From: Clostridia bacterium
GTDB taxonomy: Bacteria; Bacillota; Clostridia; Acetivibrionales; DSM-2933
Length of the DNA stretch: 64,000 nucleotides
Assembly (NCBI GenBank): GCA_026418275.1
Contig: JAOABQ010000109.1
Span: 1 to 64,000 of the forward strand
Direction of reading: 5' to 3'
A model generated the notes under the pieces. That model saw only the letters and a program-made list of their open reading frames with translations, made no database searches and was not told the origin of the DNA. Below, one piece after another: positions 52,853 to 62,128 of the stretch (positions are counted from its first letter, which is position 1; each line of letters begins with the position of its first letter). Made by a program: the position numbers and the translations under genes.

Positions 52853-54556
52853 CTAAAACTCCCCCCTTGTATCAATTATGTCAAAGATATCTTTCAGCTT
52901 TTTCGCTTCCTCTTTGATGCTTTTGGGATCCTGCTTTTCCAATACATCTTCGAATTCTCTTAAAAGTTTTGCAATCTCCATCCGTTTATGCCCTGTGCTT
53001 TCCTCAAACAACCGCTCTCCCCTTGCAATTAAAAGCTTGTTTTCCTGGTTGTCCCGGGGATGTATTTTTAAGTGAGACAGATTTTCCAGACGGGTTGAGA
53101 TTTCTTCCTTAGACATATAACCCGGATCCTTTTCAATCACTATATTCTTTTTAACACCGGTAGAAACAATGGTTATCTCTACCTCCAGTATCCCGTTGAT
53201 ATCATAAGTAAATCTTACGTCTATGGCTTCTTCTCCTGCCGGCTTTGGAGGCACCGGCAAGTTTAATTCACCCAAAAGTATGTTGTCTTTTGACAAACGG
53301 GATTCTCCTTGCAAAATATCCACATTCAACATTTTTTGGTTGTCATATATGGTATAAAGCCGCTCCACCCTACTGACAGGGATGATGGTATTCCTTTCAA
53401 TGATAGGAAGGAAATGTCCGGGTTCATACTGACCGTGTGATTTCCTTACAGACATGCTTGTTCCCAGTGTATATGGGCACACATCGGTTAATATCATCTC
53501 CTTAAGGCATGCGGACTTGCCTTTGAGCGCAGCCTGTATCCCCGCCCCAATGCCTACTACCTCATCAGGGTTGATATTGGCAAAAGCAAGTTTGCCAAAA
53601 AGCTTGCTCACAAAAGTACGTATGATCGGAAGCTTTGTAGCCCCTCCAACCAATAATATATATTCTATATCACTAAGCTTTAATGAGGCATCTTTCAATG
53701 CCCTTTCCACAGGCTCTCTCAGTTTATTCAACAAATGCTTTACCGCGTTTTCATATTCCTCAAGACTGATATCCATAGATAAACATCCATTGTCTTCTAT
53801 AACACATTCCATTGTTACTGATTTTTTTATGCTAAATTCCCTTTTTGCGGTCTCAGCCTGTTTTTTTAGCATAAAATAAGTCTTGCTGTCCAGCTTCTCC
53901 CGGTTCAATGAATGGCGTTTTAGAAACATAGACACGAGAACATCAGTAAAGTCCTCTCCGCCCAGGTAGTTGTCCCCTGCTACAGCACGGACTTCCATAA
54001 TATTGTCAAACAGTTCGAGCACCGAAACATCAAAAGTACCCCCACCCAGATCAAATACCAGGAATTTCGTATCCGCATTTTTTTCATGAATACCGTATGC
54101 GACTGCAGCAGCTGTAGGTTCGGTGATCAGTCTGTCCACCCTTAATCCCGCAAGTTCACCTGCCCGCTTTGTCGCTTTTCTTTGTGCATCGCTGAAATAG
54201 GCAGGTACACTTATCACCGCCTCTGTAATATTCATGTTTAGATAATGTTCGGCATCTTCCTTTAAAGCCCTTATAATGAAGGAAGATAATTCTTCCGGTA
54301 AGAATTCCTTATCTCCAAGCTTATATACTTTTTTTGTTCCCATATTCCTTTTGAATACAGATGCACTTAATTCAGGACGTGTAATCTGCCTTTCCTTTGC
54401 CACCTTACCTACGAGGATCTGGCCATTATCATCTATACTCACTACCGATGGAGTAAGGTTTTCTCCCAGTGAATTTGGAATAACTACCGGCCCCTCTTGA
54501 GTCCAGTAGGAAACTAAACTATTGGTGGTTCCTAAATCAATACCAATTATAACCAT
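52853..54556 (-). CDS. hscC: HscC-like Hsp70 chaperone
   Basis: 567 aa from the ATG at 54556 (AGGGTG ahead). The actin-like ATPase has GIDLGTTNSLVSYW, FDLGGGTFDVSVLE and LVGGATKLPIIR; then a substrate-binding domain (PYTLGTSMSVR, LGELNLPVPPKPAGEEAIDVRFTYDINGILEVE) and a short lid. It is shorter than DnaK, with a truncated C-terminus, like HscC. It is coupled to the J-like TPR gene with one base between them. The reverse-transcriptase operon terminates 230 bases upstream; its own promoter must lie in 54557-54784. Confidence 0.9.
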   Translation of the reverse strand: MVIIGIDLGTTNSLVSYWTQEGPVVIPNSLGENLTPSVVSIDDNGQILVGKVAKERQITRPELSASVFKRNMGTKKVYKLGDKEFLPEELSSFIIRALKEDAEHYLNMNITEAVISVPAYFSDAQRKATKRAGELAGLRVDRLITEPTAAAVAYGIHEKNADTKFLVFDLGGGTFDVSVLELFDNIMEVRAVAGDNYLGGEDFTDVLVSMFLKRHSLNREKLDSKTYFMLKKQAETAKREFSIKKSVTMECVIEDNGCLSMDISLEEYENAVKHLLNKLREPVERALKDASLKLSDIEYILLVGGATKLPIIRTFVSKLFGKLAFANINPDEVVGIGAGIQAALKGKSACLKEMILTDVCPYTLGTSMSVRKSHGQYEPGHFLPIIERNTIIPVSRVERLYTIYDNQKMLNVDILQGESRLSKDNILLGELNLPVPPKPAGEEAIDVRFTYDINGILEVEITIVSTGVKKNIVIEKDPGYMSKEEISTRLENLSHLKIHPRDNQENKLLIARGERLFEESTGHKRMEIAKLLREFEDVLEKQDPKSIKEEAKKLKDIFDIIDTRGEF

Positions 54557-54784
54557 TGCCTTCACCCTGATCTTATATTTTTTTATTCATAAGCAAAAAT
54601 CAATACAACAAACAAAAATACAATGAAGCATGCCATTTCTTAGGTTTACACGTTGATTAAACCAAAGATTACCACAATAAGCATTATAACATGAAATCAA
54701 TCCGTCTCAAAGTTCTAATTGTACTGAATCAACTGCCAAAAATAGAATAACTAAATTGTACCATGGCAAATTTACCGCATCAAT
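54557..54784. other. promoter region of the Hsp70 operon
   Basis: Lies between the terminator of the reverse-transcriptase/ncRNA unit and the Hsp70 start. AT-rich. No CIRCE element (TTAGCACTC-N9-GAGTGCTAA) was seen, so HrcA control is not supported. Confidence 0.45.
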
Positions 54785-54813
54785 AAAAAAAGCCCAGCTT
54801 AAGCAGCCAGACT
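54785..54813 (-). terminator. terminator of the RT/ncRNA unit
   Basis: Minus-strand RNA forms a 9-bp stem using three G-U pairs (54805-54813 with 54791-54799), followed by seven U. It lies 24 bases past the 3' arm of the structured RNA. The G-U pairs fix the direction as minus. Confidence 0.7.
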
Positions 54814-54836
54814 TTAAATATATATCTTTAAATACG

Positions 54837-55055
54837 AAAAGAATAACAGATTCCTCGCTAACAACTCCAAGATCTGGTTGTGACACTTCAGCGTAGCGCC
54901 ACTACTGTCCAACAACCGAAGGATCCGTTTTTAATTGGCACAGTAGTGGCGGCGCAGCGAATTGCGCACAACCGGGTGGCGTGTAATTGGCAAATCTCGA
55001 CCGCGGCGCAGCACCGAGGTATAAAGGCCAAGGAATCTATTATTCTTTTACTCTT
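54837..55055 (-). ncRNA. structured RNA, msr-msd-like, downstream of the reverse transcriptase
   Basis: Closing arms 55031-55049 and 54837-54855 pair over 19 bases with one U-G pair, like the a1/a2 arms of a retron RNA. Inside, a small hairpin at 54996-55018 (CTCG/CGAG) would belong to the msr part. A 98-nt hairpin at 54876-54973 would be the msd: outer GGTTGTG/CACAACC, a middle imperfect TTCGCTGCGCC stem, an inner perfect 11-bp stem (54898-54908 with 54940-54950), a CCAA/TTGG cap and a 22-nt loop. A sigma-A-like promoter is positioned to start the transcript about six bases before the 5' arm, and a terminator follows. G+C is clearly higher than in the flanks. Retron identity is inferred from structure and linkage; the priming guanosine is not assigned. 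Confidence 0.7.
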
Positions 55056-55062
55056 ACTTAGC

Positions 55063-55091
55063 AGTATATCAAATAAAGCTCATGAGTTCAA
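55063..55091 (-). promoter_or_regulatory. sigma-A-like promoter for the structured RNA
   Basis: On the minus strand TTGAAC (55086-55091), a 17-base spacer and TATACT (55063-55068) place a start site near 55055. This is 153 bases after the stop of the reverse transcriptase, so the RNA can be made independently of the operon. Confidence 0.6.
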
Positions 55092-55207
55092 TGCTTTTAT
55101 TATTATATAGTTTCCATTATTTTGTGAGCGCCATAATATTTCAAAAAGCTTACGCTTCAAGGCTTCTTTCCATAGAATAGGCACACTTTGAGTCAAATTC
55201 CAGCTCA

Positions 55208-57298
55208 TTAGTTAACCTCTAACCCATAGATTCTGCATAGGTGTTTAATTCCGGCTTCGTACCCGGCTCCAACAGAATTTATCTTCCATTCATCCTTGTA
55301 TCTGTAAAATTCTACAAATACAACAACCCTTTCACTCAGCAAATCCTCCGGTGTAAAGTGTAACTTTTCCTTACCCTCATAACGTATTTTCACTGAAGGT
55401 TGAACCAGCTTGGAGAAATTATGATTGGGGTCACCGCCATAAATTGAATAGCACACGGAAACAGTCTGGATTGAATGGGGTATTTTGTCCAATTCGATCC
55501 AGACAGTCTTTTCTTCATTTTCATCCGAATATTTGACACCACCGCATTTTGATGCCGGATTGCCAAAGAATATCACATCCTTATCGTTTGCCACTTTCCT
55601 GTTATGATCCAGTAAGAATACATAAGGATCAATGTCCATTGGTTCTAATTGATTGACACAATCAAAAACCATCTGTATTTTGTCACCCAGTATGCCCTTT
55701 ACGGACAATCGCTGACCTTTCTTGAGTATGATAGCATCTTGATTGCACAAGGCAGCGTTGACGGCGGCTGATTCTAGAACCGTTTTGGGTTGTTTTGGCT
55801 CTACAGGTATTGCAGCAGGATCGTTTTCAAATGCAATAATCTCCATCGCAGCAGCAATAATATCCTTATATCTCTCGGGATTTACACTTTTTAGCCATGC
55901 TGCCATTCCGGATATTTCATTTCTTGTTGCAGGTGGTATATACCCGGCCGGTTTTAATTTGTTGGCATTATAAATTGCGGCCCTAAGCCTCTTTACCCAT
56001 TTTTTCGGAACGCCCAATTGTTCATTATTGATCACAACCCCGGTTATGGCTTGGCGGTTATTTTGACGCAGAAACCGGGTTTTGGCTTTATTGATTTTAA
56101 AACCCTCTTCATTGACTATTTTTGAAACCAAACCGCAGAATTTTCCCTCATCTATACTAGCAGTGTCTTCAATACTGAAGCTCATATCATCTGCATATCG
56201 GGTATAAGAAAAACCGTACTTCGACGCCAGACCATTTAGTCTTTTGTCCAGTTTCATACAAAGGATATTGGTTACCATAGGGCTTGCAGGTGAACCTTGC
56301 GGCAGGATTCTAGGGGATGTCTTAACATATTTTGTTACCCCCCTGACCTCTATGGCCATACGCTCGCAGTACGTACATATCATGGCCATCAGGGATGCGA
56401 TATACCCGGAATAACCGAAAGCTTTGAACATGCCCCGTACCCTTTCGAAAGTAATAGTAGGGAAGAAATCCTCCAGGTCCATGTTGATCACCAATTGGGG
56501 CTTAGGAATGTGCTCCTGGGCTCCCGAAACAACAGATTTTCCCTTTATGAAGCCATGGGCATGATCTGAAACGGAAATTTTGGATAACATCCCTTCCAGC
56601 ATCTTTTTTTGTGCAGCTTTCAACGTTGATTTGGGAGCCGCGATATTTCGAAGGCCGCCCTTTCTCTTGGGAACGGTATAGCGGTGGTAGTGGTCCATTG
56701 AAACTACGTCCCGGTGATATACCAGAAATCTTAATGCTTTATAATCTACACCCAGAAAATCTGCCAGGTCCCTGTCGGTTTTAATAAGCGGCAGTCCCTG
56801 TGAGGATAATTTTCCATCATCACTTTCCATATCCTGAAGCTGACCCGAGTAGCCTTTCCCTATAAAAAGAATTTGTCCGGCCTTTTTTTGCTGCCAGGCT
56901 TCCCTTCTCTGTTTCTTTTCAAGCTCCCGCTGCTTTTTTCTTTCAGCGCGGCGGGCAATAGACTCCTCCATTATTCTTTTGGCTATATCCAACCGGATTT
57001 TTTCATAATCCCAGGTCTGGTCATATTCTTTTTTCAGTTGATACAATTTCCTATTGATTTCATCGTTTTCCTTATATAAGTCGGTAATCTGGTTGATTAT
57101 TTTTTCATATTCCTTTATAAGGCTCTTCCTATAGGCATATTGTTCAGCTGTTTCATTTTGTTGTTTTTCGTAGGGTGTAGGCAAATCCTTCGGCCAAAAC
57201 CCATATTCCTGCATTTTGATCAGGGTAAATTCCTTTTTGCCCAACTGGTTTACCATTGCCCGGTAGTCTACCTTTTTATTTTCATGATTCTCCATCAT
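55208..57298 (-). CDS. retron-type reverse transcriptase fused to TerD
   Basis: 696 aa. Residues 45-140 form a charged coiled coil. Residues about 165-490 are the RT: HGFIKGKSVVSGAQEH, motif A Asp274 in NMDLEDFFP, QGSPASP at 334-340, YADD at 368-371, and a retron-like AITGVVINNE segment. A Pro-rich linker follows. Residues 518-695 are a TerD domain (KKGQRLSV, DPYVFLLD, DVIFFGNP, VEFYRYKDEWKINSVGAGYE), clearly related to the N-terminus of the protein at 6107. The start ATGATG overlaps the stop of the SWIM gene (TTATGATG), so translation is coupled. Expected activity: reverse transcription of a cognate RNA, probably that at 54837-55055. TerD may be an effector or calcium/stress sensor (inference). 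Confidence 0.93.
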   Translation of the reverse strand: MMENHENKKVDYRAMVNQLGKKEFTLIKMQEYGFWPKDLPTPYEKQQNETAEQYAYRKSLIKEYEKIINQITDLYKENDEINRKLYQLKKEYDQTWDYEKIRLDIAKRIMEESIARRAERKKQRELEKKQRREAWQQKKAGQILFIGKGYSGQLQDMESDDGKLSSQGLPLIKTDRDLADFLGVDYKALRFLVYHRDVVSMDHYHRYTVPKRKGGLRNIAAPKSTLKAAQKKMLEGMLSKISVSDHAHGFIKGKSVVSGAQEHIPKPQLVINMDLEDFFPTITFERVRGMFKAFGYSGYIASLMAMICTYCERMAIEVRGVTKYVKTSPRILPQGSPASPMVTNILCMKLDKRLNGLASKYGFSYTRYADDMSFSIEDTASIDEGKFCGLVSKIVNEEGFKINKAKTRFLRQNNRQAITGVVINNEQLGVPKKWVKRLRAAIYNANKLKPAGYIPPATRNEISGMAAWLKSVNPERYKDIIAAAMEIIAFENDPAAIPVEPKQPKTVLESAAVNAALCNQDAIILKKGQRLSVKGILGDKIQMVFDCVNQLEPMDIDPYVFLLDHNRKVANDKDVIFFGNPASKCGGVKYSDENEEKTVWIELDKIPHSIQTVSVCYSIYGGDPNHNFSKLVQPSVKIRYEGKEKLHFTPEDLLSERVVVFVEFYRYKDEWKINSVGAGYEAGIKHLCRIYGLEVN

Positions 57299-59103
57299 AA
57301 CAGCATCTCCATAATATCATTCATTTTATATTCACGGTCCGGCTTAAGTTCCAGCTTTAAGTATTTTGAGGAAATCACGTATAAAGCCAAAATATGAGAG
57401 CATGGTGCTGAAATGTTTCTGGGTCCTTTATTGAATTCTTTGCACTTGCAGCTCACTTTGGAAATTTGGCCATCCTGATCAATGATTAGTTCGGTTTGGG
57501 TCGGATCATATTGCCGCCGGTAATCCTCTGTTCCGCGATATTTCCAATGTTCATATTTGGGATTTGGCATTTTAAATGAATGTGCTGCAACAAATTCCTT
57601 CTTGGAGGTTGTTTTGATCCGGAAGTGTCCCATTCCCTCCTCCAGATGCTCCTGAACTTTTAATTCCATTTCGGTGGTCTCGTACAACTCGCCGGGAATC
57701 GGAACATTACACAATTGTCTAAACCGGACCCTATCCTTTATTGGGTCGAAATACCCCTCCCCACGCCGCATAAGCATCCCGGCGCCTGCCTTATTGCTGC
57801 TTTTTGAAGCGCCAGCGAGGCGGGCATAAATATCATCCAGAGATAAACAGCGGTGTTCCTTCATCAATGGATACACTTCATCATAGTTTCCGTTCCCGAT
57901 ATATCCTCCCAATATATTGAAAGCCGTTCCTTTTACCCAATCATTGGAGGACCAGGACGAGAAACCGATGGTCATTCTCATGGTTCCCATGTCTGCCATA
58001 ATAAACTGCGGCATTCCAAAGCCAAGGAGCCGGACTTTAAAGGACTGAGACAGAGGAATGATTTTTTCAATCACCAACCAGCGTCTTCTTCCCCAAATCT
58101 TCTCTTCCCGTCTCTTCTCACCGGTATAAACCGCTTTAAGCGTAAGTACGGTGCCAAAGGGCTCAAAAACAATCTCCACCGGTTTTCCGGGCTCTAGTAT
58201 CCATTTCATGTATCTGGGGCTTTCATGGGCTTTATGCCTTCTTAAAAAGGAGCAGATATCATACATATCAACCGGAGAAAGGTTAATATCGACGCCTCCC
58301 AGGCTCGCTGCCGAAGAAACCTGATTAAAGCCCTTTATCCAGGTTTCGGGAAGATCAATCTTCTTTTCCAGGTACTCGGGCATTATGCCTGTATCTACCG
58401 TAAACCCACCGGGGTTTACCGACAGTTCTACCTTTGTGTATGTACGGAACCGCTCCATTTCCTTGGCAAGCTTTGCGGAAAAATCGATATTGGTAGTTCC
58501 CAAGCGGGGTTTTTCAAGCAATTCAAATTCTTCCATGGCAACAGATAAACAGCCATAGGTAGATTCATCCAGAGAAAATGCTTCAAAGGAAACCTGATCG
58601 GGATGAACGGTGATCACAGGGTCCAATACATACCAGAGGGCAAGATCCCTTTCTTTGATGAATTTCCAAAAATCCCGTTCAAGCTTGTTATAATCCCGCC
58701 AGATATCATGCTCATCAATTTCTTTCTTTATATTATTTTTCAGCTGCAGGAGATCCTTGATTTTGGTGTGATTCTCCCCCAAATGCAGCTTCAGCTCATT
58801 CATACCTTTTTCTAAATTTTCTCTTACACCGGGCATGTATTGTTCATGCTGCAGCATACGCCTTTCAATTTCCCCATCCAACCAAGTGAAAAACTCCACT
58901 CTTTCTTTCTTTTTTTGGCGCATATCTGAAATAACAATTTGGCGCAGCATCAGCATCGCGTCCCGGAAAACAAGGGGACGCTTTAATTTACCTACAAAGG
59001 ACACTTTTTCGTCCCTGGAAAGATCGGGACTAAGCCCTAAAACAGTCTGATCTCCTTGTTGAAGACACATAGACGGGCTAGCATATTGATAATTAACTTT
59101 CAA
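57295..59103 (-). CDS. SWIM zinc-finger protein of the RT operon (WHSWIM-like)
   Basis: 602 aa. I use the TTG at 59103: GGGGAGG lies 9 bases ahead, and the upstream part of the frame runs inside the preceding gene. The N-terminal half is helical and coiled (KERVEFFTWLDGEIERRM). The middle is mixed alpha-beta, with a possible winged-helix segment near DVYPLMKEHRCLSLDDIYARL. The C-terminus holds SWIM: CKCKEFN, then CSHILALY (CxC...CxH), a zinc-binding DNA/protein interaction motif. I recall a winged-helix plus SWIM protein as one partner in type XIII retrons. The gene overlaps the ARM gene end by 11 bases and the RT start by 4, so all three are coupled. Confidence 0.85.
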   Translation of the reverse strand: MKVNYQYASPSMCLQQGDQTVLGLSPDLSRDEKVSFVGKLKRPLVFRDAMLMLRQIVISDMRQKKKERVEFFTWLDGEIERRMLQHEQYMPGVRENLEKGMNELKLHLGENHTKIKDLLQLKNNIKKEIDEHDIWRDYNKLERDFWKFIKERDLALWYVLDPVITVHPDQVSFEAFSLDESTYGCLSVAMEEFELLEKPRLGTTNIDFSAKLAKEMERFRTYTKVELSVNPGGFTVDTGIMPEYLEKKIDLPETWIKGFNQVSSAASLGGVDINLSPVDMYDICSFLRRHKAHESPRYMKWILEPGKPVEIVFEPFGTVLTLKAVYTGEKRREEKIWGRRRWLVIEKIIPLSQSFKVRLLGFGMPQFIMADMGTMRMTIGFSSWSSNDWVKGTAFNILGGYIGNGNYDEVYPLMKEHRCLSLDDIYARLAGASKSSNKAGAGMLMRRGEGYFDPIKDRVRFRQLCNVPIPGELYETTEMELKVQEHLEEGMGHFRIKTTSKKEFVAAHSFKMPNPKYEHWKYRGTEDYRRQYDPTQTELIIDQDGQISKVSCKCKEFNKGPRNISAPCSHILALYVISSKYLKLELKPDREYKMNDIMEMLL

Positions 59104-62100
59104 GTGACAGTACCTCCCCTCTAACTTTAGCAAGCGTAACCAGGGCCCGCTCCGAATCCTTGATGATATTGGAACCGCCAATATCCAGTAAAATACTTTC
59201 AATATCTTCTATTTTATCTCTATATTTCAAGGCAAACCGGGGAATCGCCTCACAAATCCTGTCTTTACTGATAGAGACTTTATTGGGCAGCAATAAGAGG
59301 GTTTTTAAGTAGTACATAAAAAGATCTTTATTTCCATTTCCCAACTGGTCAATAACCAGGTTCATTTTATCTGAAATATACGCTTTTATATCTGCAGCGC
59401 CGTGTTCCAGCATCCCAATGATAAAGTCCCCGGGAATCATGTCGCCGTATATTGCATCCAGCTTTTTAAGTCCCAGGGTGTAGGCTTTGGGAACAGGAGA
59501 ATCAATGAGGATGGCATGCATCTTTTTTTGCTTTTCGGAAGGCAAACCGTCAAAAATCTCTTCTGCCATTCTATTGAGCACCGTCGCCTCCGATTCAAAT
59601 AAGATTAACAAAGTTGAAAACCGGTTTTGAAGTTCCTCTTTATTTTGCGATATCAAATTAAATAGCATTGCAGTCATTTTTGAATTCCCGTTGTCCAAAA
59701 TATCCAAGATTTCGGAATCCGAGGGACTTTTCCTGTTCCTAACTGAATCTAAAAGAGAGATAATCCGTTTATTTCTAACCGAGATTGACTTTTTGCCCGG
59801 TTCAATACTTACCTCTGCCAATATGGATTGCAGTTCCTCAACGGAAAAGGCAAAAACTAATTCCTCAATCAATGTGATAAGCCACTCGGGCATCTTTGGT
59901 GCGTAAAACAGTGCAGCAATGAGCCCGGACATTGTTTCGACCTTTGCCGCCGTTGAAGCCTGCCGGATTTGACTTAAGGATAACGTAAGAATATCTCTGA
60001 TACTCTCAGGAAGCTCTCTATGGAGCTCCATTAACCCACTTTTTTCGCTTAAGATGTGCTTTATAAACGCCGCATACTGCTCTCCCCCCATAGAAAGAAG
60101 GTTTTGCCGGAACAATTCCACCCATTGCTCCAGATTGTCTAGTGAAAGCAGCTCTGCCACGATCTCAGGAGAAAATGCCCCGTTTGTCCTTTGGAAGAAT
60201 TCCATGGCACGCTCATGCATTTTTTTATCCGGACACCCCATTAGGCCAAGCATTAAGGCAGGGTCAAATGTTTTTAACTGATTAAGCCTGGTTGTAAGAA
60301 TACTCTTAAACATTCCTGCAAGCGGTCCATATGGAACCTGTGTCAAGCTGATCAACTGCCGGTAATTCATATTGTCAATAAACGAGCCTGCATTGGGAGA
60401 GTCTTTCAAAATGCAATAGCATGCTTTTATCACCGGAAGGATCTGCGCCCGGATGGCGATGTCTGCTACCACATCCAGGTGTTGATCCCAGATTTCCCGC
60501 TTGTATTCATAACGGCCTCCCAGCTTCATGAGTTGGTCGTTGGTAAGCCACTCATAGCGTGCACTCCAATTTTCCCAGCCCGTGGGCGGGGTTTCCGCAA
60601 AGTCGTGATATAAATAATATTTTATAAATTCGTTAAACTGGAAATTTCCACGGAACTTGCATACATAATCATCAGGCGTATAGCTGGTCAAGAGGTGTCT
60701 CATGACTTCCATAAACTTACCTGGCTGATTCTCTGCATAGAAATGAATGATTCTCTTCACATACCGGTGAAAATATTTATATGCTTTAACCTTACCACTC
60801 CACTTCAAGTAGTAGGTTAACCGGGGCGCATCCAGGTAATAGGCAATTTTTCCGATCACATCCGCAAGCTCATAGATTTCCGCTTCCTGAAGGGTACTTT
60901 TAAAGTCAATCAGCTTTAATCTCACCCCATCGGTATAAGGCCCGACTTTATACCTTCTGGGGGCCTCCGTTTCCACATAGCGGCGTTCATTATAGTCATA
61001 GCTTAGATAATAATCCTTAAGCAATCCGGACAGGGCGTATCTTCTGTAAGAAGAACCATCCATCACTTTCTCGGGCGGAATGTCCTTTTTATTGATTCTG
61101 ATAAGATGCAAATCCATCTCCCGGAGAGTTTTACGGATCCAATTGATTTTGTCTGTTTTCAGTTCAGGATCCAATGCGTGGATATATATGTTGGCGCACC
61201 GTTTTACACCTTTTGCATAATTGGAGTCGGTCCACTTGATTTCGGATTCCATCAGTGCTTTCGCTTCCTGAATTAAAATGGGATTCGCTGCTCTTGCCAG
61301 TTCCAGGAATAACCCGGATATCACTTCGGCACTTCCAACATTCAGGAGCGTTGTAATTACTTCTTTGGGAGGGTTCTTTGCCAGCATTTCCTTTAGCCGT
61401 TTTTTTCTTATGTAAATATTGAGATTACTCATCATATCGGTCATGATGCCAAAATATTCATCAAAGTGTTCATCTAATTTTAAAATTTCATTCGGTGTCC
61501 TTGCCGGCTTGAATCCCTCAAACCGCATATTCATGTCCTCAATTTTTTTAATGTACTGTCCATAGTGCAGTGAGACAAAATAAGGAAAGATAAGCTGGTT
61601 TTCGGGTTTTAAATTTTGAAATTCTTTAACGATATATTGGGGGTTGCATCTCCAACTCCATGAATATTCCAAGCCTTTTTTATAGAACATTGCCGGAAAT
61701 TCACCGTTTCTGCTGCGGTCATAAAGGCCCTCCTCTATGATCTTTACCGCTTGAAAAGAAGGCAAATGCCCTTCCTTCCCCTTAAAAACAGCATAGGAGG
61801 TATACACAACTTCATCCTGAAGAACCTTCTCTCTCCCGGTATTTTCATTGTTTTTAAACGGATGCCTCCCATACAGGATGAGAAAACTGGGGTTTTGACT
61901 GTCATCCCACCCCCATAAAACAATCCGTCTTAATGGGTTAAAGTCTTTTTTCCATATTTTCGTAGGCAGCTTTTCATTAAGGTCATACTTTTTCAATGAT
62001 TGGGGTTTAGGCTCTTTGCTTTGAAGTTGATTTTCATTTGGCCGGGGCGGAACGCTATGATCCTTTTCACCGGACTCCATTAAATTTAAAATAGACTTTG

Positions 62101-62128
62101 TCAGTTTCTTTTTTATGAACTTAAACAT
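59093..62128 (-). CDS. large ARM/HEAT-like helical repeat protein of the RT operon
   Basis: 1011 aa, first gene of the operon. After a basic N-terminus and a small beta-containing part (RRIVLWGWDDSQNPSFLILYG), nearly the whole length is alpha-helical, with many LLxxL pairs and repeated two- to three-helix units from about 240 to 1000 (for example EVITTLLNVGSAEVISGLFLEL), as in armadillo/HEAT proteins. There is no nuclease, ATPase or membrane signature that I can see. AAGGGTGG lies ahead of the ATG. ARM-like partners occur in type XIII retrons as I recall; it may be the scaffold or toxin-bearing part. The family call is moderate, the operon membership firm. Confidence 0.8.
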   Translation of the reverse strand: MFKFIKKKLTKSILNLMESGEKDHSVPPRPNENQLQSKEPKPQSLKKYDLNEKLPTKIWKKDFNPLRRIVLWGWDDSQNPSFLILYGRHPFKNNENTGREKVLQDEVVYTSYAVFKGKEGHLPSFQAVKIIEEGLYDRSRNGEFPAMFYKKGLEYSWSWRCNPQYIVKEFQNLKPENQLIFPYFVSLHYGQYIKKIEDMNMRFEGFKPARTPNEILKLDEHFDEYFGIMTDMMSNLNIYIRKKRLKEMLAKNPPKEVITTLLNVGSAEVISGLFLELARAANPILIQEAKALMESEIKWTDSNYAKGVKRCANIYIHALDPELKTDKINWIRKTLREMDLHLIRINKKDIPPEKVMDGSSYRRYALSGLLKDYYLSYDYNERRYVETEAPRRYKVGPYTDGVRLKLIDFKSTLQEAEIYELADVIGKIAYYLDAPRLTYYLKWSGKVKAYKYFHRYVKRIIHFYAENQPGKFMEVMRHLLTSYTPDDYVCKFRGNFQFNEFIKYYLYHDFAETPPTGWENWSARYEWLTNDQLMKLGGRYEYKREIWDQHLDVVADIAIRAQILPVIKACYCILKDSPNAGSFIDNMNYRQLISLTQVPYGPLAGMFKSILTTRLNQLKTFDPALMLGLMGCPDKKMHERAMEFFQRTNGAFSPEIVAELLSLDNLEQWVELFRQNLLSMGGEQYAAFIKHILSEKSGLMELHRELPESIRDILTLSLSQIRQASTAAKVETMSGLIAALFYAPKMPEWLITLIEELVFAFSVEELQSILAEVSIEPGKKSISVRNKRIISLLDSVRNRKSPSDSEILDILDNGNSKMTAMLFNLISQNKEELQNRFSTLLILFESEATVLNRMAEEIFDGLPSEKQKKMHAILIDSPVPKAYTLGLKKLDAIYGDMIPGDFIIGMLEHGAADIKAYISDKMNLVIDQLGNGNKDLFMYYLKTLLLLPNKVSISKDRICEAIPRFALKYRDKIEDIESILLDIGGSNIIKDSERALVTLAKVRGEVLSLES

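Noticed and set aside
54837..55055. attC site or generic transposon palindrome as explanation for the structured region
   Set aside because: No GTTRRRY core sites and no integrase or transposase; nested stems, promoter and terminator fit an RNA gene better.
55208..57298. Diversity-generating retroelement RT
   Set aside because: No template/variable repeat pair or accessory variability gene seen; the RT motifs (HGFIKGKS, AITGVVINN) are retron-like.
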